Assembly (NCBI RefSeq): GCF_013249045.1
Contig: NZ_JABRWP010000013.1
Location: 1-47,551, forward strand
Reading direction: 5' to 3'
Length of the DNA: 47,551 nt
Origin: Winogradskyella eckloniae
GTDB taxonomy: Bacteria > Bacteroidota > Bacteroidia > Flavobacteriales > Flavobacteriaceae
Part shown: positions 28,650-38,162 of the stretch, in pieces
Numbering within the stretch: position 1 is the first letter of the stretch
Layout: the number at the start of each line of letters is the position of its first letter
Made by a program: the position numbers and the translations under genes
The notes under the pieces: generated by a model
Database searches by the model: none
Seen by the model: the letters and a program-made list of their open reading frames with translations, nothing else
What the model was told of the DNA's origin: nothing

Positions 28650-31262
28650 ATGAAGTCTCAAGACATACGATCTAAATTTTTAAATTTCTTTGAAGGTAAG
28701 CAACACCTTATAGTGCCTTCAGCGCCAATGGTATTGAAGGATGATCCAACATTAATGTTTGTAAATTCTGGTATGGCACCATTTAAAGAATATTTTTTAG
28801 GAAATGCTGCTCCCAAGAAAAACAGAATTGCAGATTCTCAAAAATGTTTGCGCGTTTCTGGTAAACACAACGATTTAGAAGAAGTAGGGTATGATACATA
28901 TCATCATACACTTTTTGAAATGCTAGGGAATTGGAGTTTTGGAGATTATTTTAAAAAAGAAGCGATTGCTTGGGCTTGGGAATTGTTAACAGAAGTATAT
29001 GGCATAGATAAAGATATTTTATATGTTACTGTTTTTGAGGGTAGTGATGACGATGATAATCTAGATATGGATACTGAAGCCTATGATATCTGGAAACAAT
29101 TTATTTCTGAAGACCGCATATTAAAAGGTAATAAAAAAGACAATTTCTGGGAAATGGGTGACCAAGGTCCTTGTGGTCCTTGTAGTGAAATTCATGTAGA
29201 TATCCGATCCGCTGAAGAAAAAGCTAAAGTAGATGGAAAATCTTTAGTAAATATGGATCATCCTCATGTGGTTGAAGTATGGAATTTGGTCTTTATGCAG
29301 TATAACCGTAAAGCCAATAAATCATTAGAACCATTACCAAATAAGCATATTGATACTGGTATGGGATTTGAGCGCTTATGTATGGTTTTACAAAACGTGC
29401 AATCTAACTATGATACTGATGTATTTACGCCAATAATTAGAGAAATTGAAACCATTACAGATAAACACTATGGGAAGGTTGAAAAGGTAGATATTGCAAT
29501 ACGTGTTATTGCAGATCACGTAAGAGCGGTTGCTTTTTCTATTGCAGATGGACAATTACCTAGTAATACAGGTGCAGGTTATGTGATTCGAAGAATTTTA
29601 CGAAGAGCAATTAGATATGGATTTACATTTTTAGATAAAAAGGAACCGTTTATATTTCGCTTAGTTGAGGTATTGAGTAAAAAAATGGGAGAGGCTTTTC
29701 CCGAGTTGAGGACTCAAAAAACTTTGATTGAAAATGTGATTAAAGAAGAAGAAGCTTCATTTTTGAGAACCTTAGATCAAGGTTTAGTCTTGTTAAATCG
29801 TATTGTTGAAGAAACAAAAGGAGATACCATTTCTGGAGAGAAAGCATTTGAGTTATACGACACATATGGATTTCCTATAGACTTAACGGCTCTAATTTTA
29901 TCTGAAAAGAATTTAAAATTAGACGAAAAAGGATTTAAAGAAGAATTACAAAAGCAAAAAAATAGATCGCGTTCTGCAAGTGAAACTTCTACTGAAGATT
30001 GGATTGTTTTGTTTGAAGATGATGTACAAGAATTTATTGGTTACGATACCGAAGAAGCCACGGTAAAAATTGCAAAGTACAGAAAAGTAACCTCTAAAAA
30101 AGATGGCGAAATGTATCAGTTAGTCTTTAATCTAACCCCTTTTTATCCTGAAGGAGGAGGACAAGTAGGTGACAAAGGTTTTTTAGAAGATAAATATGGC
30201 GATGTGGTTTATATCTTAGATACAAAAAAGGAGAATAACGTCGTATATCATCTCACAAAAGAGTTGCCAGATCATTTAAATGAGAGTTTTAAGGCAGTTG
30301 TGAGTAATGAGCATAGAACGTTATCCTCTAGTAACCATACAGCAACCCATTTATTGCATCAAGCATTACGAACCATTTTAGGAACGCACGTTGAGCAAAA
30401 AGGATCTTTAGTAAAACCTAAATCATTACGTTTTGATTTTTCTCATTTTTCTAAAGTAACACCAGAACAGCTTCAAGAAATAGAAGATTTTGTTAATGCA
30501 AGAATTGAAGGGAAATTACCTTTAGAAGAAGGCCGAAACATCCCAATGGAAAAAGCAATTGAAGATGGTGCAATGGCTTTATTTGGTGAAAAGTATGGCG
30601 ATACAGTAAGAACAATACGATTCGGGAATTCTATAGAGCTTTGTGGAGGAATCCATGTAAAAAACACAGCAGACATTTGGCACTTTAAAATAATATCTGA
30701 AGGTGCAGTTGCAGCAGGAATACGCAGAATTGAGGCTATAACTAATAAATCGGTTAGAGATTATTTTTCGGAAAATAATGAAACCTATGTAGAAATGAAA
30801 AGTCTGCTCAATAACCCAAAAGAGCCAGTGAAAGCTTTAGTAAGCTTACAAGATGAAAATGCAGATTTAAAGAAGCAAATAGAAGGCTTATTAAAAGACA
30901 AGGCAAAACATATTAAGGCCGACTTAAAAAATGAAATTACCGAAATTAATGGTGTTCAATTTTTGGCTAAGAAATTAGATTTAGATGCAGCCGGAATTAA
31001 AGATGTTTGTTTTGAATTAGGTAGCCAGTTTGATAATTTAATGCTCTTATTTGGCGCAGAGAATAATGGTAAAGCAATCTTATCTTGTTATATCTCTAAG
31101 GAGTTAGTGGCAAGTAAAGATTTAAATGCTGGTACTATTGTGAGAGAACTCGGTAAGCACATCCAAGGTGGAGGAGGAGGTCAGCCTTTCTTTGCTACAG
31201 CTGGTGGAAAGCTTCCTGCAGGTATTGAAGCTGCTTTGGAGGCTGGGAAGAATTATCTTTAA
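28650..31262 (+). CDS. alaS: Alanyl-tRNA synthetase
   Basis: AlaRS charges tRNA-Ala and edits mischarged Ser and Gly. The 870-residue protein starts [19 protein letters not shown] as usual. The class II catalytic domain holds [15 protein letters not shown] and [14 protein letters not shown]. The editing domain carries the zinc site His563/His567 (HTATH) and Cys665/His669 (CGGIH). The C-terminal C-Ala domain has [14 protein letters not shown]. The length is normal for Bacteroidota. It diverges from the M23 peptidase operon. A repeat-rich gap and the GxxExxY gene follow. Confidence 0.98.
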   Translation: MKSQDIRSKFLNFFEGKQHLIVPSAPMVLKDDPTLMFVNSGMAPFKEYFLGNAAPKKNRIADSQKCLRVSGKHNDLEEVGYDTYHHTLFEMLGNWSFGDYFKKEAIAWAWELLTEVYGIDKDILYVTVFEGSDDDDNLDMDTEAYDIWKQFISEDRILKGNKKDNFWEMGDQGPCGPCSEIHVDIRSAEEKAKVDGKSLVNMDHPHVVEVWNLVFMQYNRKANKSLEPLPNKHIDTGMGFERLCMVLQNVQSNYDTDVFTPIIREIETITDKHYGKVEKVDIAIRVIADHVRAVAFSIADGQLPSNTGAGYVIRRILRRAIRYGFTFLDKKEPFIFRLVEVLSKKMGEAFPELRTQKTLIENVIKEEEASFLRTLDQGLVLLNRIVEETKGDTISGEKAFELYDTYGFPIDLTALILSEKNLKLDEKGFKEELQKQKNRSRSASETSTEDWIVLFEDDVQEFIGYDTEEATVKIAKYRKVTSKKDGEMYQLVFNLTPFYPEGGGQVGDKGFLEDKYGDVVYILDTKKENNVVYHLTKELPDHLNESFKAVVSNEHRTLSSSNHTATHLLHQALRTILGTHVEQKGSLVKPKSLRFDFSHFSKVTPEQLQEIEDFVNARIEGKLPLEEGRNIPMEKAIEDGAMALFGEKYGDTVRTIRFGNSIELCGGIHVKNTADIWHFKIISEGAVAAGIRRIEAITNKSVRDYFSENNETYVEMKSLLNNPKEPVKALVSLQDENADLKKQIEGLLKDKAKHIKADLKNEITEINGVQFLAKKLDLDAAGIKDVCFELGSQFDNLMLLFGAENNGKAILSCYISKELVASKDLNAGTIVRELGKHIQGGGGGQPFFATAGGKLPAGIEAALEAGKNYL

Positions 31263-31514
31263 GCTAGATAGTTTATCTCGCTAAGATGCAAAGTCGCAAA
31301 GAAAAAAAGAGTAAACATATCGTCACTTAAAGACGCTAAGTCGAAAAGAAAAAAATTAGTTTATTAATTTGAGAGTATGCCTTTGCGACTTAGCGGCTTA
31401 GCGTGATTAAAAGATGGCATTTTTTTTATTCAGAAATTATAGATGTAAAAAAGATTTTTATTTTTAAACAAATAAACCTTTCAACCTCTACGTCTTTGCG
31501 TGAAAATATGAATT
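31263..31514. repeat. CGCTAAG/CAAAG-rich imperfect repeats upstream of the GxxExxY gene
   Basis: The gap holds several copies of a CGCTAAGnnGCAAAG motif. Direct copies lie at about 31279-31301 and 31332-31348. An inverted copy lies at 31381-31397 (CTTTGCGACTTAGCGGC), pairing with 31332-31348 at 15 of 17 positions and able to form a long hairpin. A further fragment CGTCTTTGCGTGAAAA (31491-31506) ends next to the start codon. Such motifs are often seen beside GxxExxY genes, from memory. Confidence 0.7.
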
Positions 31515-31892
31515 ATGACTGAAAACCAAATTTCTAGAATTATAGTCGATTTATGTTATCACATTCATGTAGAACTCGGACCAGGATTGCTAGAATCAGT
31601 TTACGAAGAAATCTTATACACAGAGTTAAAAAATGAAGGATTAATTGTTGAAAGACAAAAGCCTTTGCCTGTTATTTGGAGAGGAAAGCAATTAGATTTA
31701 AACTTCAGAACAGATTTAATTGTAGAAAATAAAGTAATTATTGAGGTAAAGTCAGTTCAAGAGATTCATCCTGTACATCCAAAACAGTTATTGACCTACC
31801 TAAAGCTTTCAGGCTTAAAATTAGGATTACTAATTAATTTTAATAGTCCATTAATAAAAACTGGAATTACAAGAATAGTAAACAATTTATAA
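31515..31892 (+). CDS. GxxExxY protein (PD-(D/E)XK nuclease-like)
   Basis: A 125-residue protein of the GxxExxY family, which belongs to the PD-(D/E)XK nuclease superfamily. The name-giving motif is in GPGLLESVYEEILY (G, E and Y spaced as expected). The putative active-site strand is RTDLIVENKVIIEVKS, supplying the Asp and the Glu-x-Lys. The end has HPKQLLTYLKLSGLKLGLLI and NF. The length is normal. The function of the family is not established; DNA or RNA cleavage is a fold-based guess. It sits alone between alaS and the GSCFA gene and is bounded by matching 27-nt sequences, suggesting a mobile cassette. Confidence 0.9.
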   Translation: MTENQISRIIVDLCYHIHVELGPGLLESVYEEILYTELKNEGLIVERQKPLPVIWRGKQLDLNFRTDLIVENKVIIEVKSVQEIHPVHPKQLLTYLKLSGLKLGLLINFNSPLIKTGITRIVNNL

Positions 31893-31913
31893 CCTTTAAT
31901 ATAATTGAGTAGG

Positions 31914-31940
31914 CCTCTGAGTCTTTGGGATAAAAAATGA
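31914..31940 (+). repeat. Degenerate direct repeat closing the GxxExxY cassette
   Basis: This 27-nt stretch matches 31485-31511 at 21 of 27 positions, both beginning CCTCT, containing GTCTTTG and ending ATGA. The pair brackets the GxxExxY coding region. In the right copy the terminal ATG is the start codon of the GSCFA gene. Confidence 0.6.
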
Positions 31941-32890
31941 AGCTAGTAACAGAATTACCATTAAAACCACAACAGCATAATCAAATAGATTATAGCTCTA
32001 ATTTGCTTTTATTTGGTTCTTGTTTTTCAGAAAATATAGGTAAGCAGTTTGACTTTTTTAAGTTTCAAAATACTGTAAATCCATTTGGTATATTATTTCA
32101 TCCATTAGCGATTGAAAATTTAGTGACACGATCTATTAATAAAGATTATTATTCTGAAGATGAATTACAATTTCAAAACGAGCAATGGAGTTGTTTAGAT
32201 ACACATTCAAAATTAAACACAACTTCAAAAGAAGAATTATTAGATAGTTTGAATACTCAAATTAATGAAACTTATAATTATCTTCAAAGTGCAAGTCATG
32301 TTATAATTACATTAGGTACAAGTTGGGTTTATAGACATATTGCTTCAGATAAAATTGTTGCTAATTGTCATAAGTTACCTCAGAAGCAATTTTTAAAAGA
32401 ATTACTTTCAGTTGAACAAATTACAGAATCATTAGAGGCAATTGTCAGCTTAATAAAGAGTATAAATCCTAAAGTTTCGTTTTTGTTTACAGTATCGCCT
32501 GTAAGACATATTAAAGATGGCTTTGTAGAGAACACCCAAAGTAAATCACATTTATTAACCGCAATTCATCAGATTGTAGAGCCTAGAGCACAGCTTTATT
32601 ATTTTCCGTCGTATGAAATTATGATGGATGAATTAAGAGATTACCGCTTCTACAATGAAGACATGCTGCATCCTAATACTACAGCTGTAAATTATATTTG
32701 GGAAAAATTCACTACAGTTTGGTTATCTAAAGATGCTTTAGAAACACTAGAAAAAGTTAGTTCAATTCAGTCTAGAAAAGCACATCGACCGTTTAATTCA
32801 TATTCTGAAGCGCATCAAAAATTTCTTTTAAAACTTCAATCAGATATTGAAAGTTTAGCATCGGAATTCCCATTTATGAAATTCCATTAA
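31937..32890 (+). CDS. GSCFA domain protein
   Basis: A 317-residue protein of the GSCFA family, named for the motif seen here as LLFGSCFSENIGKQFDFFKF (G-S-C-F then an N). NPFGILFHP, ITLGTSWVYRH, SPVRHIKDGF and the HPN triad-like segment MLHPNTTAVNYIWEKF show an SGNH-hydrolase-like fold, with Ser in GSCF, the Asn/Gly blocks and the final His. It lacks a signal peptide and is probably cytoplasmic. The substrate is unknown. The start ATG lies at the edge of the repeat that closes the GxxExxY cassette, so its natural upstream region may have been replaced. Confidence 0.9.
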   Translation: MKLVTELPLKPQQHNQIDYSSNLLLFGSCFSENIGKQFDFFKFQNTVNPFGILFHPLAIENLVTRSINKDYYSEDELQFQNEQWSCLDTHSKLNTTSKEELLDSLNTQINETYNYLQSASHVIITLGTSWVYRHIASDKIVANCHKLPQKQFLKELLSVEQITESLEAIVSLIKSINPKVSFLFTVSPVRHIKDGFVENTQSKSHLLTAIHQIVEPRAQLYYFPSYEIMMDELRDYRFYNEDMLHPNTTAVNYIWEKFTTVWLSKDALETLEKVSSIQSRKAHRPFNSYSEAHQKFLLKLQSDIESLASEFPFMKFH

Positions 32891-33022
32891 GTTAAAGCTC
32901 ATTGTAAAATAGAGATTAACATATCGGTTTTTTAAGCCGTTCTTTTACACGATCAAAATATTGCTTACTCGCGCGTTTCCAGCGGTAAATAGTATGTTTT
33001 TTAGTCTGTCTATTAGGTGTTT

Positions 33023-33481
33023 TTATTTGGTCACTCTAACACTCTCAGGAACTAAAACGGTATAATCTCCATTGTTTCTGAGTACATCTCTTACAATAGA
33101 AGATGAGATAAAGGACGTTTTTGCAGCAGTTAGTAAAAAGACTGTTTCAATTTTAGAAAGTCTTCTGTTGGTGTGAGCAATAGCTTTTTCAAATTCAAAA
33201 TCGGCAGGATTTCTTAAACCTCTAAGTATAAATTTGGCATCAATTTCCTCACAAAAATCAATAGTTAAACCTGTGTAAGTCACTACTTTTACTTTTGGTT
33301 CGTTCTTAAACGCGTCTTCAATAAATTTTTTACGTTCTTCTAATGAGAACATGTATTTTTTTTCGGCATTAATACCAATAGCAACTACTACTTCATCAAA
33401 TAATTTAATACCACGTTTTATAATATCGAAGTGTCCGTTTGTAATAGGATCAAAAGATCCAGGAAAAAGTGCTCGTTTCAT
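33023..33481 (-). CDS. coaD: Pantetheine-phosphate adenylyltransferase
   Basis: CoaD transfers AMP from ATP to 4'-phosphopantetheine, giving dephospho-CoA. The 152-residue protein begins MKRALFPGSFDPITNGHFDI with the nucleotidyltransferase T/HxGH-type site (TNGH) and has FILRGLRNPADFEFE and KTSFISSSIVRDV, matching the ISSS-x-V-R motif. The length is normal. It lies 54 nt after ddl on the same strand and is probably cotranscribed with it. Confidence 0.97.
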   Translation of the reverse strand: MKRALFPGSFDPITNGHFDIIKRGIKLFDEVVVAIGINAEKKYMFSLEERKKFIEDAFKNEPKVKVVTYTGLTIDFCEEIDAKFILRGLRNPADFEFEKAIAHTNRRLSKIETVFLLTAAKTSFISSSIVRDVLRNNGDYTVLVPESVRVTK

Positions 33482-33535
33482 TGGTAGAGTTTTACTGCTG
33501 ATAAAATGTTGTCTTAATTAAATCAAATATAACTA

Positions 33536-34513
33536 TTAATTTTTGATGGTTTCTTCAATAGCATTTTCAAATAAAGCTTCCATACTAATACCAGCCTTGG
33601 CAGCTTGTTGTGGCAAAATACTTTCGTTAGTTAAACCAGGTACTGTATTCACTTCTAGCAAATAAGGTTCATCGTTTTTAAAGATAAATTCACTTCTAGA
33701 GAAGCCTTTCATTTTAAGAATTTCATAAATACGTTTAGCTTCAATATTTACTTTGTTGGCATAATCATCAGAAATACGAGCAGGTGTGATTTCTTGAGAT
33801 TTCCCTTCGTATTTGGCTTGGTAATCAAAGAAATCATTCTCTGAAACGATCTCTGTAATTGGTAAAACTAAAGTTTCGCCTTTATAAGAAATAACACCAA
33901 CTGAGACTTCAACACCATCTAAAAATTGTTCAATAATAATTTCGTTATCTTCTTTAAAGGAGTTGTCTATCGCTGTTTGTAATTCTTCCTTTTTATACAC
34001 TTTAGAAACACCAAAACTACTACCAGCTTTATTTGCTTTTACAAAACAAGGCAAACCGACTTTGGCAATTATCGCATCTTCATCTATGGTGTCTCCAAGG
34101 TTAAGCGGATAACTTTCAGCTGTTTTAATACCATAAGGTTTTAGGGTTGCTAACAAATCGCGCTTATTATAGGTTAATGCAGCTTGGTACATGTTGCAAC
34201 TGGTTTGCGGAATGTTTAACAATTCAAAATAAGCTTGCATAAAACCATCTTCGCCTGGCGAACCATGTATGGCGTTAAACACACAATCGAAAGTGATTTT
34301 TGTGCCATCTACTACCACCGAAAAATCATTTTTATCAATCGGAAGTTCTTCATCTAATTCATTAACAAAAACCCATTTCTCTTTAAAAATATGAATACGA
34401 AATGCATTATATTTAGTCTTATCTAAGGTATTGTAAACCACATTACCACTTTTTAGGGAAATTTGGTATTCGCTAGAATAGCCACCCATTATTATTGCAA
34501 TATTTTTTTTCAT
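33536..34513 (-). CDS. ddl: D-alanine--D-alanine ligase
   Basis: Ddl joins two D-Ala residues using ATP for peptidoglycan precursor synthesis. The 325-residue ATP-grasp protein has IAIIMGGYSSEYQISLKSG (N-terminal substrate loop with Glu), NAIHGSPGEDGFMQAYFELL, GLPCFVKANKAGSSFGVSKV (ATP-binding Lys and loop), EQFLDGVEVSVGVI and the Mg2+ site EVNTVPGLT. The length is normal. It diverges from the PASTA gene and precedes coaD. Confidence 0.97.
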   Translation of the reverse strand: MKKNIAIIMGGYSSEYQISLKSGNVVYNTLDKTKYNAFRIHIFKEKWVFVNELDEELPIDKNDFSVVVDGTKITFDCVFNAIHGSPGEDGFMQAYFELLNIPQTSCNMYQAALTYNKRDLLATLKPYGIKTAESYPLNLGDTIDEDAIIAKVGLPCFVKANKAGSSFGVSKVYKKEELQTAIDNSFKEDNEIIIEQFLDGVEVSVGVISYKGETLVLPITEIVSENDFFDYQAKYEGKSQEITPARISDDYANKVNIEAKRIYEILKMKGFSRSEFIFKNDEPYLLEVNTVPGLTNESILPQQAAKAGISMEALFENAIEETIKN

Positions 34514-34625
34514 CTTTAATGGCCCAAATAAATGGGTTTATATTAGTTTAAATAAGTGATAGTGTAAATGTATAATTTATTTTTAATAAACTAAATCTGT
34601 TATTGATACGTATTTTATTTGAGAG

Positions 34626-34658
34626 ACGTTAAAATAACGTTAGAATTTCTTAGTTTTG
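34626..34658 (+). promoter_or_regulatory. Inverted repeat and -7 element upstream of the PASTA gene
   Basis: A perfect 6-bp inverted repeat ACGTTA / AAA / TAACGT (34626-34640) lies 10 nt before TAGTTTTG (34651-34658), a TAnnTTTG match 18 nt before the start codon. TTTG at 34618-34621 is too far (29 nt) to be an ideal -33. The palindrome occupies the normal promoter spacer and may be an operator serving either divergent gene. Confidence 0.4.
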
Positions 34659-34676
34659 TCTACAATTATATAGCTT

Positions 34677-35225
34677 ATGAGTTTAGTTAAGTTTCTTACC
34701 AGTAAAGTATTTTTTAAGCAAATAGCTTTGGCTGTAGTTGCGTTAGTTGTTTTATGTTTTGTTGTTTTAAAATGGTTAAATATTTCTACCAATCACGGTG
34801 AATTTGTAATTGTACCAGATTTAAAAGGTAAATCTTTAGAAACTGTTGGTATAGAATTAAAGGATTTAGACTTAACGCTAAAAATTCAAGATTCAGCTAA
34901 TTATAATCCAAAATACCCAAAGTATTCTGTAATTGAGCAAAAGCCAGCAGCAGGTTCTCAAGTCAAGGAAAACAGAAAGATTTATTTAATCTTAAACCCT
35001 TCTGGTTACCAAAAAGTAGAAGTGCCAAATATTTTGAAATTTACCTTTAGACAAGCAAAGCCACAATTAGAAGCACTTGGCTTTAAGGTAGGAGAAATTA
35101 CCTATAAAGATGCCATTGGAGAAGGTGTAATGTCTATGTCTTACCAAGGTAAGCCTCTAAAAGCAGGTACATTATTGCCACTAACATCTAAGATAGACTT
35201 GGTGTTAGGAAACGGTAAATTATAA
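34677..35225 (+). CDS. Membrane-anchored PASTA domain protein
   Basis: A 182-residue protein with one N-terminal membrane helix (about 15-33; IALAVVALVVLCFVVLKWL) and two to three PASTA units outside the membrane: FVIVPDLKGKSLETVGIELK, YSVIEQKPAAGSQVKENRKI and KVEVPNILKFTFRQAKPQLE. PASTA domains bind peptidoglycan stem peptides. No kinase or transpeptidase domain is attached. It lies between ddl (divergent) and rluD, whose start is 9 nt downstream; the ddl context supports a cell-wall role. Confidence 0.92.
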   Translation: MSLVKFLTSKVFFKQIALAVVALVVLCFVVLKWLNISTNHGEFVIVPDLKGKSLETVGIELKDLDLTLKIQDSANYNPKYPKYSVIEQKPAAGSQVKENRKIYLILNPSGYQKVEVPNILKFTFRQAKPQLEALGFKVGEITYKDAIGEGVMSMSYQGKPLKAGTLLPLTSKIDLVLGNGKL

Positions 35226-35234
35226 AACAAATCA

Positions 35235-36266
35235 ATGCCAAATATTCCTGATATTTCAGACGACCAAGAAAACGAACTTTACGAGCATCATGCTTTTAGA
35301 GTAGTCGCTGGTCAGCAGCCACTTCGTATCGATAAATACTTAATGAATTTTATAGAAAACGCGACGCGTAATAAAATTCAAGCTGCAGCAAAAGACGGAA
35401 GTATTTTTGTGAACGATGTGCCTGTAAAATCTAATTACAAGGTAAAACCTAACGATTATATTACGGTAAAATTTGAGTATCCACCACACGAAAATCTTTT
35501 AATAGCAGAAGATATTCCTATAGCAATTGTCTACGAAGATGATGATTTACTGGTGGTAAACAAACCAGCAGGTATGGTGGTGCATCCAGGACACGGCAAT
35601 TATTCTGGTACGTTGATAAATGGATTAATTTTTCATTTCGAAAATTTACCAAACAACTCAAGTGAACGACCAGGTTTGGTGCATAGAATAGATAAGGATA
35701 CTAGCGGATTGTTAGTAGTTGCCAAAACTGAAAAAGCCATGGCGCATCTCTCAAATCAGTTCGCAAAAAAGACAAGTGAGCGCGAATATATTGCACTTGT
35801 TTGGGGCACTATTGAAGAGGACGAAGGCACTATTGAAGGTAATATTGGTCGACATCCAAAAAACAGATTGCAGAACACGGTGTTCTTAGAAGACGAAGAA
35901 GAAAAAGGCAAGCCAGCCGTAACACACTTTAAAGTTTTAGAACGTTTGGGTTATGTAACATTGGTGAGTTGTAAGCTCGAAACAGGACGTACACACCAAA
36001 TCCGTGTACACATGAAACATATTGGCCACACCCTTTTTAATGACGAACGTTATGGAGGCGAACGCATTTTAAAAGGCACTACATTTACAAAATATAAGCA
36101 GTTTGTAGAAAACTGTTTTAAGATTTTACCAAGACAAGCCTTACACGCTAAAACGCTTGGTTTTGTGCATCCAACCACAGGAGAATTTATGAAATTCGAA
36201 TCTGAAATTCCTGAGGATATCGCGCAATGTGTGGAGAAGTGGAGACAATATGCAAAGCATGTCTAA
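35235..36266 (+). CDS. rluD: RluA-family 23S rRNA pseudouridine synthase (RluD-type)
   Basis: The 343-residue enzyme probably converts uridines of helix 69 in 23S rRNA to pseudouridine, as RluD does. An S4-like RNA-binding domain occupies about 25-90 (LRIDKYLMNFIENATRNKIQ, GSIFVNDVPVKSNYKVKPND). The catalytic domain follows, with VVNKPAGMVVHPGHGNYSGT and the active-site motif GLVHRIDKDTSGLLVVAKT, the catalytic Asp being about residue 152. LETGRTHQIRVHMKHIGH is also typical. It starts 9 nt after the PASTA gene and is probably cotranscribed. The exact target within the RluA group is inferred. Confidence 0.93.
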   Translation: MPNIPDISDDQENELYEHHAFRVVAGQQPLRIDKYLMNFIENATRNKIQAAAKDGSIFVNDVPVKSNYKVKPNDYITVKFEYPPHENLLIAEDIPIAIVYEDDDLLVVNKPAGMVVHPGHGNYSGTLINGLIFHFENLPNNSSERPGLVHRIDKDTSGLLVVAKTEKAMAHLSNQFAKKTSEREYIALVWGTIEEDEGTIEGNIGRHPKNRLQNTVFLEDEEEKGKPAVTHFKVLERLGYVTLVSCKLETGRTHQIRVHMKHIGHTLFNDERYGGERILKGTTFTKYKQFVENCFKILPRQALHAKTLGFVHPTTGEFMKFESEIPEDIAQCVEKWRQYAKHV

Positions 36267-36650
36267 ATTGCTGCAATAGCAGGAATCTCTAAGTGCAAAT
36301 CAAAAAGCAATAGTCTAACCAGAATTTTTTTTGGCGTTTTATTTTTTTAAACCTTGCAGGAAAAAATAACCAGGCTGTCCACTATATCTTTTTTTCGTGC
36401 CTCAAAAAAGGATGCCGTTTCCATCCTTAACGCGCTTTCCCAGTGTAAGTGAATTTAATCTGTCGTGTCGAATAGAATTGCTATTTATTTTTTATATTAA
36501 AAATAAAATCCATATAGATATTTCTTATAGTGATATCGATTTTAGTATTCGCAATAATTAGAAAATCTTTCAGATACATTGTATTTTTACTACTGAAAAA
36601 GAAAAAGTGTTTAACCAAAAATGAAAGGCCTGCAGTAGCAGTAAATACAT
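36267..36650. other. Gene-free region with hairpin-like elements
   Basis: The region starts with a small hairpin of a family also seen in the trp region (TGCAATAGCA, then GGAATCTCT; about 36271-36290). At about 36370-36440 is a GC-richer stretch: GGCTGTCC, then ATCTTTTTTT and AAAAAAGGAT as near-inverted halves, then GCCGTTTCCATCC and AACGCG. It resembles an intergenic element I recall in Flavobacteriia; the identity is unsure. No convincing reading frame was found, the short ones seen lacking family features. Confidence 0.5.
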
Positions 36651-37409
36651 ATGAAATTAGTACTATCACCAGCAAAATCCTTAGATTACGAAACAAAACT
36701 GCCAACGACTAAAACGACAGAAGGTCAATTTTTAGCAGAATCAGAACGTTTAAATAAATTACTGAAAAAGAAGTCGGCCAAAAGTTTATCTAAGCTAATG
36801 CATATTTCAGATAATTTAGGGCAATTAAATTATGAGCGCAATCAAGACTGGGTATTACCATTTACAGCAGACAATGCAAGGCAAGCCATATATGCATTCA
36901 GTGGTGATGTTTACAGAGGATTAGATGCCTATACAATTGATACGGATAAATTAGATAAAGTAGAAAATACAGTTAGAATATTATCTGGTTTATATGGTGT
37001 TTTAAAACCATTAGATTTAATTCAGCCTTACCGCTTAGAAATGGGAACTAAAATGCCAGTTGGTAAAAACAAAAACTTATACGAATTCTGGAAAAAGAAA
37101 GTCACTAAAGCGCTAAATGATGATTTAGACGATAACGAACTTTTTCTTAACCTAGCGAGTAACGAATATTTTAAAGCCATAGATACAAAAGCCTTAAAAG
37201 TGCCTGTTGTAAATGTTGCGTTTAAAGAATTTAAAAACGGACAGTATAAAATTGTTGCCATTTTTGCCAAATTAGCCAGAGGATTAATGGCAAGATATAT
37301 CATAGACACAGATGCAAAAACTTTAGAGGATGTTAAAGGATTTAATTTAGAAAACTACGGATTTAGTGAAGAATTATCTTCCGAAAATGAATTGGTGTTT
37401 ACAAGATAG
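36651..37409 (+). CDS. yaaA: Peroxide stress protein YaaA
   Basis: YaaA lowers free intracellular iron under peroxide stress in E. coli and binds DNA. The 252-residue protein starts MKLVLSPAKSLDYETKLPTT, the family's hallmark N-terminus, and has FSGDVYRGLDAY, LSGLYGVLKPLDLIQPYRLE, NLASNEYFKAID and NYGFSEELSSENELVFTR. The length is normal. It is preceded by a repeat-bearing gap and followed 30 nt later by a TPR membrane protein, perhaps on the same transcript. Confidence 0.96.
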   Translation: MKLVLSPAKSLDYETKLPTTKTTEGQFLAESERLNKLLKKKSAKSLSKLMHISDNLGQLNYERNQDWVLPFTADNARQAIYAFSGDVYRGLDAYTIDTDKLDKVENTVRILSGLYGVLKPLDLIQPYRLEMGTKMPVGKNKNLYEFWKKKVTKALNDDLDDNELFLNLASNEYFKAIDTKALKVPVVNVAFKEFKNGQYKIVAIFAKLARGLMARYIIDTDAKTLEDVKGFNLENYGFSEELSSENELVFTR

Positions 37410-37439
37410 TTGTTATCTTTAGATACCTAATTCTAAACC

Positions 37440-38162
37440 ATGTATTACTATTTAATTGTTGCGCTTCAGGCATTTTGTATTTATCATGTTTATAAACATC
37501 AAAAACCTTATTATTGGTTTTTTCTTATCTTTTTTATTCCTGTTGTTGGTTCAATAATTTATATCATTACGCAAGTCTATAACAAAAATGATGCAGATAA
37601 AATTCAAAGTGAATTAACGAATATTATCAACCCAACTAAGAAAATAAAAGATTTAGAAAAGAAGTTAGAATTTTCAGACACGTACACGAACAGAATTGAT
37701 TTAGCAGATGCTTATTTTGCTAATAATGACATGGCTAATGCTATTAATCAGTATAAACAGACCTTAGAAGATACGTCTCAAAATAACTTATATGCACATC
37801 AAGAACTTATTTTGTGCTATTTTAAACTTCAAGATTACGCAGGCGTATTAGATAGTGTAGAAGTCATAAAAAACAAACCAGAATTTAAAGGGTCTAAACA
37901 ACAATTTTGTTATGGTTTAGCTTTAAAAGAATTAGGTCAATTAGAAAAAGCTGAAGCACAATTAAGACAAATTGATAGACCATATTCTAATTATTCTGAA
38001 CGTTTAGAGTTAGCCAAATTCTATTTAGAAAATGATAGAATTGCAGAAGGAAAGGATTTATTAAATGAAATCTCGGAAGAATCTAAGCATATGACCAAGC
38101 CCAATCGACGTCTATATAGAGGTACAATTGCTGAGGTGGAGCGTTTGTTGAAATCTTTGTGA
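37440..38162 (+). CDS. Membrane-anchored TPR protein
   Basis: A 240-residue protein with two closely spaced N-terminal helices (about 2-20 and 25-45; YYWFFLIFFIPVVGSIIYII) resembling the phospholipase-D-nuclease N-terminal membrane module, a short charged coiled-coil linker (about 60-80) and TPR-like helices to the end (RIDLADAYFANNDMANAINQ, NLYAHQELILCYFKLQDYAG, LALKELGQLEKAEAQLRQID). TPRs suggest protein-protein contacts on the cytoplasmic face. I do not recognise a specific function. It follows yaaA by 30 nt. Confidence 0.82.
   Translation: MYYYLIVALQAFCIYHVYKHQKPYYWFFLIFFIPVVGSIIYIITQVYNKNDADKIQSELTNIINPTKKIKDLEKKLEFSDTYTNRIDLADAYFANNDMANAINQYKQTLEDTSQNNLYAHQELILCYFKLQDYAGVLDSVEVIKNKPEFKGSKQQFCYGLALKELGQLEKAEAQLRQIDRPYSNYSERLELAKFYLENDRIAEGKDLLNEISEESKHMTKPNRRLYRGTIAEVERLLKSL

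Noticed and set aside
36481..36712. Two short frames on opposite strands before yaaA
   Set aside because: Low-complexity AT-rich sequence with no motif, one overlapping the yaaA start in another frame.
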